A stretch of DNA of 64,000 nucleotides from Paenibacillus swuensis (GTDB lineage: Bacteria > Bacillota > Bacilli > Paenibacillales > DY6). Below the pieces are notes generated by a model. The model was not told the DNA's origin, ran no database searches, and saw nothing but the letters and a program-made list of their open reading frames with translations. The position numbers and the translations under genes are program-made. The stretch is taken from positions 4,817,501 to 4,881,500 of the forward strand of contig NZ_CP011388.1 in NCBI RefSeq assembly GCF_001644605.1, written 5' to 3'. Of this stretch, positions 61,306 to 64,000 are shown one piece after another; positions within the stretch are counted from its first letter, which is position 1, and each line of letters opens with the position of its first letter.

Positions 61306-62107
61306 CCTCTGATCTCCCCAATCTATAAAATTGCCGGGTATTGTCCAGCATCATTCTTCCCGCTTCTTCCCGGGAGATTCCGTGCAGCATACTCCAAGTT
61401 GTCAGGGAGTCCATCATCATCTCGGGATGGGTGGATCGACCCGTGAACGGGCCTTCGAACGGCCAAGGCCCGTCCGTTTCCAGCATCACCTGCGCGGGCG
61501 GGTACAACCGCGCCAGCTCCTGGATCTCCGTCTCGTACACCAAGTCCGGCGTGAACGAGACGAAGTAGCCGTTAGCGACCATGCGCTCCGTCACTTCGCG
61601 CGGGCCTTTGAACCAGTGGAAGTGCGCCCGCGTACAGCCGCGGCGCTCCAACAGATCGCACGCGGCAGCGGCGTCTTCGTACACCGCGTGCAACACCACG
61701 GGTTTATCCAGCTCCACCGCAAGCTGGATAAACCCATCGAGCGCTTCGACATAGGGCTCCATGTCGAAGCGCTCGCCCCGCGCCTGGGCTTCCGCGCGCG
61801 TGTAGTACGGGAGGCCGACTTCGCCGATGGCGGCCATCCCGTCCGCGTGCGCGCGGATCCAGGCGCGGAGCCCGGCTAGCGCAGCTTCGCCGGGCAACGG
61901 CTGCTCCGGGTGAAAGCCGTAACACGGCTTCACCAGGCGCGGCAGCCGCAGCGCCAGCTCGCGGTTCAGCAGGCACGACTCGGCGTGCATGCTAACCGCG
62001 ATGAGCGCATCGACGCGCGAGCCGGGCCGCGCGCAGTCTTGCAGGATCTGTTCCCGCTCCGCGGGCGGGTACAGGTCCAGATGAATATGCGCATCGATTA
62101 GCCGCAT
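61286..62107 (-). CDS. TatD-family metal-dependent hydrolase
   Basis: A 273-residue amidohydrolase-fold protein. DAHIHLD gives the first metal ligands, IGEVGLPY the Glu ligand, VLHAVYEDA the next His, HWFKG another, and LETDGPWPF the final Asp. TatD relatives act as DNases or on small substrates; its place next to a fumarylacetoacetase-family gene may point to a metabolic role. I chose the ATG at 62107 with GGAGGGG seven bases upstream; a longer frame to 62344 has no such site. The stretch 61500-62100 is strikingly rich in G and C compared with its flanks. Confidence 0.87.
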   Translation of the reverse strand: MRLIDAHIHLDLYPPAEREQILQDCARPGSRVDALIAVSMHAESCLLNRELALRLPRLVKPCYGFHPEQPLPGEAALAGLRAWIRAHADGMAAIGEVGLPYYTRAEAQARGERFDMEPYVEALDGFIQLAVELDKPVVLHAVYEDAAAACDLLERRGCTRAHFHWFKGPREVTERMVANGYFVSFTPDLVYETEIQELARLYPPAQVMLETDGPWPFEGPFTGRSTHPEMMMDSLTTWSMLHGISREEAGRMMLDNTRQFYRLGRSEDEHGNS

Positions 62108-62174
62108 GTGATGTCCCCTCCATTTTGCACATAATAGTCGCAGTAACTCTTGCTCGCTTCGCTCTTTGATTTCG

Positions 62175-63035
62175 TCATAACAGTACGCCCCTTGTCCGAT
62201 ATTTGTGGGGAGAGATGCCTGTGACTTTTTTGAACGTCTGACAGAAATAGGATGTGTTTCCCAGACCGACCTCGCTACCGACCCACTCCACCGATTTGGA
62301 AGTTGTCTGCAATAACCGGCAGGCATGTCGGATTCGAGTGGCATTTACATATTCCGTAATACTGCTGCCCGTCTCTTGACGAAACACCCGCGAGCAATAG
62401 GATTTAGACAGATGCAAGGCTTCTGCCAACATATCCAGATCAAAGCCTTTCGCATAATGCTGTTCGATCCATTGCATGATCTGTTCCGAATACCGGGTGA
62501 CGCGAATGGCGGGGGGAAGCGGCGTGGCTTTCTCATCAATGCATGTCATGAGCTGCATTAGCAACAAAAGTGTTCTTTCCTCTTGTTCTTCATGCCGTTG
62601 CGCCTCTTTATGTAACCCGCTCATATCGAATATCCCTTCAACAAACGCAAACCGATCCGAGAGGTCAAACGCGCATTCCGCTAACGATTGAAACCAGAGC
62701 CGTTGAAATTTCCCGTGCATCCAATCCCAACTCTTCAGTTTGGCGGCAACCTGTACCGGATCAAAGCTGAATATCGTGCGTTCATAAGGCGTCTCCGGAC
62801 TGGTCTCCGCATGCACGAGGTGCAGTTCATAAGGTTGGAAATAGTAGAGCATGCCCGGTTTCATCGGATAATTTTCTTCATTCACGATGACATGTCCGGT
62901 GCCTCGATGGATATATAACAGCTCGCAGCTTTGGTGGAAATGGCAATAGCCTTCAAATTCTGTCTCCGTCCGTTGCCGATGCGCGATATCGAACAGTTTG
63001 GTGCCGAAGTCCACCTGCTTAAAAAATTGTTTCAT
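62175..63035 (-). CDS. AraC-family transcription regulator
   Basis: A 286-residue one-component regulator. The N-terminal cupin has CHFHQSCELLYIHRGTGHV and MLYYFQPYELHLVH; the C-terminal AraC domain has LDMLAEALHLSKSYCSRVFR and EWVGSEVGLGNTSYFCQTFK. I chose the ATG at 63035 with GGGGGA close upstream; the frame extends to 63122. It is divergent from the GH88 gene and is its likely regulator. The TatD-type gene follows 67 bases downstream in the same direction with no terminator that I can see. Confidence 0.9.
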   Translation of the reverse strand: MKQFFKQVDFGTKLFDIAHRQRTETEFEGYCHFHQSCELLYIHRGTGHVIVNEENYPMKPGMLYYFQPYELHLVHAETSPETPYERTIFSFDPVQVAAKLKSWDWMHGKFQRLWFQSLAECAFDLSDRFAFVEGIFDMSGLHKEAQRHEEQEERTLLLLMQLMTCIDEKATPLPPAIRVTRYSEQIMQWIEQHYAKGFDLDMLAEALHLSKSYCSRVFRQETGSSITEYVNATRIRHACRLLQTTSKSVEWVGSEVGLGNTSYFCQTFKKVTGISPHKYRTRGVLL

Positions 63036-63163
63036 TCCATCCCCCACCGCAGTTCGTAGAATATCAAATGACAATAGAGCAACATTTTTGGACAAAGCAA
63101 TGCAACCGATTTCAACAATCAACCCTTATACTGAACATACGAAATCATAAGGAGGCATATACA

Positions 63164-64000
63164 ATGACAGTAACATTGACAGGCACCCTGTTGCAACGTC
63201 TGGAAGAGAAAGTGCTGCGTATGGTACAGCAAATGGGAGATAAATCTCCGCATGTGGCGCGCGCGGACGGCAAGTATGATGATATGGCTACGGACTGGTG
63301 GACATCCGGATTTTGGCCGGGGATGCTTTGGATTATGTATGATATGACAGGAAATGAAAAGTTTAAAGAGGCGGCTTGGGGCTGGGACGCGAAGATTGAG
63401 CCTTGGTTAACGAAAACCTCACTGGATTTGCATCATGATGTAGGCTTTCAGTTTTTGGCCACGGCGGTAATTAAACATACGTTGACCGGCGATGCGGACG
63501 GATTGCGCAGAGGCTTGCAAGCGGCGAATTTCCTGGCTGGACGGTTCAACCCCGCAGGTAACTTCATTCGCGCATGGAACGGGGACGACAACGCGGGTTG
63601 GGCGATTATCGACTGCATGATGAACATCTCTCTGTTGTTCTGGGCTTCCGAAGTGACCGGCGATCCGCGTTACAGACATATTGCGGTTCGACATGCGGAT
63701 ACCGCCTTGGCGAACTTCATTCGGGAAGACGGCTCCGTTCGTCACATTGTGAGCTTCGATCCGGAAACAGGCGGGTTTATTGAGGCATTCGGCGGCCAGG
63801 GCTTCGCTCCGGATTCCGCCTGGAGCCGGGGCAACGCATGGGCGCTGCACGGATTCGCCAACGTGTACCGTTGGACGAAGGACGTGAAGTATCTGCATGC
63901 GGCCAAGCGCGTAGCGCATTATTTTATCGCGGCCTTGCCGGAGGACGGCGTGGCGCATTGGGATTTTCGCACCGGCGAAAACAACCCGCCGCGTGACAGC
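63164..64000 (+). CDS. GH88 unsaturated glucuronyl hydrolase (3' end beyond the window)
   Basis: The first 279 residues of a cytoplasmic glycosidase that removes unsaturated uronic acids left by polysaccharide lyases. The alpha/alpha-barrel motifs TDWWTSGFWPGMLW, LDLHHDVGFQF with D92, and WAIIDCMMNI with D150 correspond to the two catalytic Asp of GH88 enzymes such as the Bacillus sp. GL1 enzyme; SAWSRGNAWALHGF is also typical. AAGGAGG precedes the ATG by 9 bases. There is no signal peptide. The partner lyase and importer are probably beyond the right edge. GH105 is a less likely alternative. Confidence 0.9.
   Translation, partial: MTVTLTGTLLQRLEEKVLRMVQQMGDKSPHVARADGKYDDMATDWWTSGFWPGMLWIMYDMTGNEKFKEAAWGWDAKIEPWLTKTSLDLHHDVGFQFLATAVIKHTLTGDADGLRRGLQAANFLAGRFNPAGNFIRAWNGDDNAGWAIIDCMMNISLLFWASEVTGDPRYRHIAVRHADTALANFIREDGSVRHIVSFDPETGGFIEAFGGQGFAPDSAWSRGNAWALHGFANVYRWTKDVKYLHAAKRVAHYFIAALPEDGVAHWDFRTGENNPPRDS

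Noticed and set aside
61331-61879. Open frame of 182 codons on the plus strand
   Set aside because: It is antisense to the TatD-like gene in its GC-rich part, with Arg-rich composition and no motif.
61500-62100. GC-rich stretch considered as a recently acquired island
   Set aside because: It lies inside one intact gene with normal neighbours and no repeats or mobility genes at its ends; mtnA shows a similar local rise.

Overview
The window looks like chromosomal DNA of a Paenibacillus-type, spore-forming Bacillota. The signs are large secreted enzymes with C-terminal SLH (S-layer homology) anchors, carbohydrate importers of the LplB/LplC type without their own ATPase, YesM/YesN-type sensor kinase and AraC-type response regulator pairs, a YhbH spore protein, strong AGGAGG ribosome binding sites, and sigma-A promoters. 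I see no rRNA, tRNA, phage, transposase, integrase or CRISPR array. No stretch longer than 300 bases lacks a gene.

Layout. (1) 1-5252: a partial DUF1802 gene, the methylthioribose salvage pair mtnK-mtnA, yunC, ywdK and a glutathione-independent formaldehyde dehydrogenase with its own promoter and a cre-like site. (2) 5405-11833: a molybdenum block, with DUF2294, an FdhF-like formate dehydrogenase, fdhD and moeA on the minus strand and mobB-mobA divergent. A perfect palindrome lies on the minus-strand promoter. Formaldehyde to formate to CO2 could run from blocks 1 and 2 together. (3) 11816-12214: a YjbR/MmcQ-like protein. (4) 12355-20803: a complete minus-strand operon for reductive pyrimidine breakdown, from uracil to acetyl-CoA (aminotransferase, carbamoylase, preT, preA, dihydropyrimidinase, an unknown 73-residue protein, mmsA).

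(5) 20998-43119: a predicted xyloglucan region. It has a glycosidase that may be an alpha-L-fucosidase, an AraC regulator, two tandem GH74 paralogues (one secreted, one SLH-anchored and 2223 residues long), an ABC importer, a two-component system and a divergent second binding lipoprotein. (6) 43215-55999: a second, parallel region built on DUF4832 proteins, which have no known function. A short secreted DUF4832 protein and a 1366-residue SLH-anchored one flank permeases, a two-component system and a binding protein. Regions 5 and 6 repeat the same design (free enzyme plus surface-tethered enzyme plus importer plus sensor). Region 6 is the best candidate here for an undescribed polysaccharide system.

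(7) 56197-64000: yhbH, then a minus-strand run (AraC regulator, TatD-type hydrolase, fumarylacetoacetase-family enzyme, a permease remnant, an ATPase, a nitrilase-family amidase, a TSUP carrier, a YhcH-family protein), and at the right edge a GH88 unsaturated glucuronyl hydrolase divergent from the AraC gene. Within this run the 3' end of the fumarylacetoacetase-family gene is joined directly to the middle of a permease gene, which looks like an old internal deletion.

All functions are read from sequence and family knowledge only; no searches or alignments were run.
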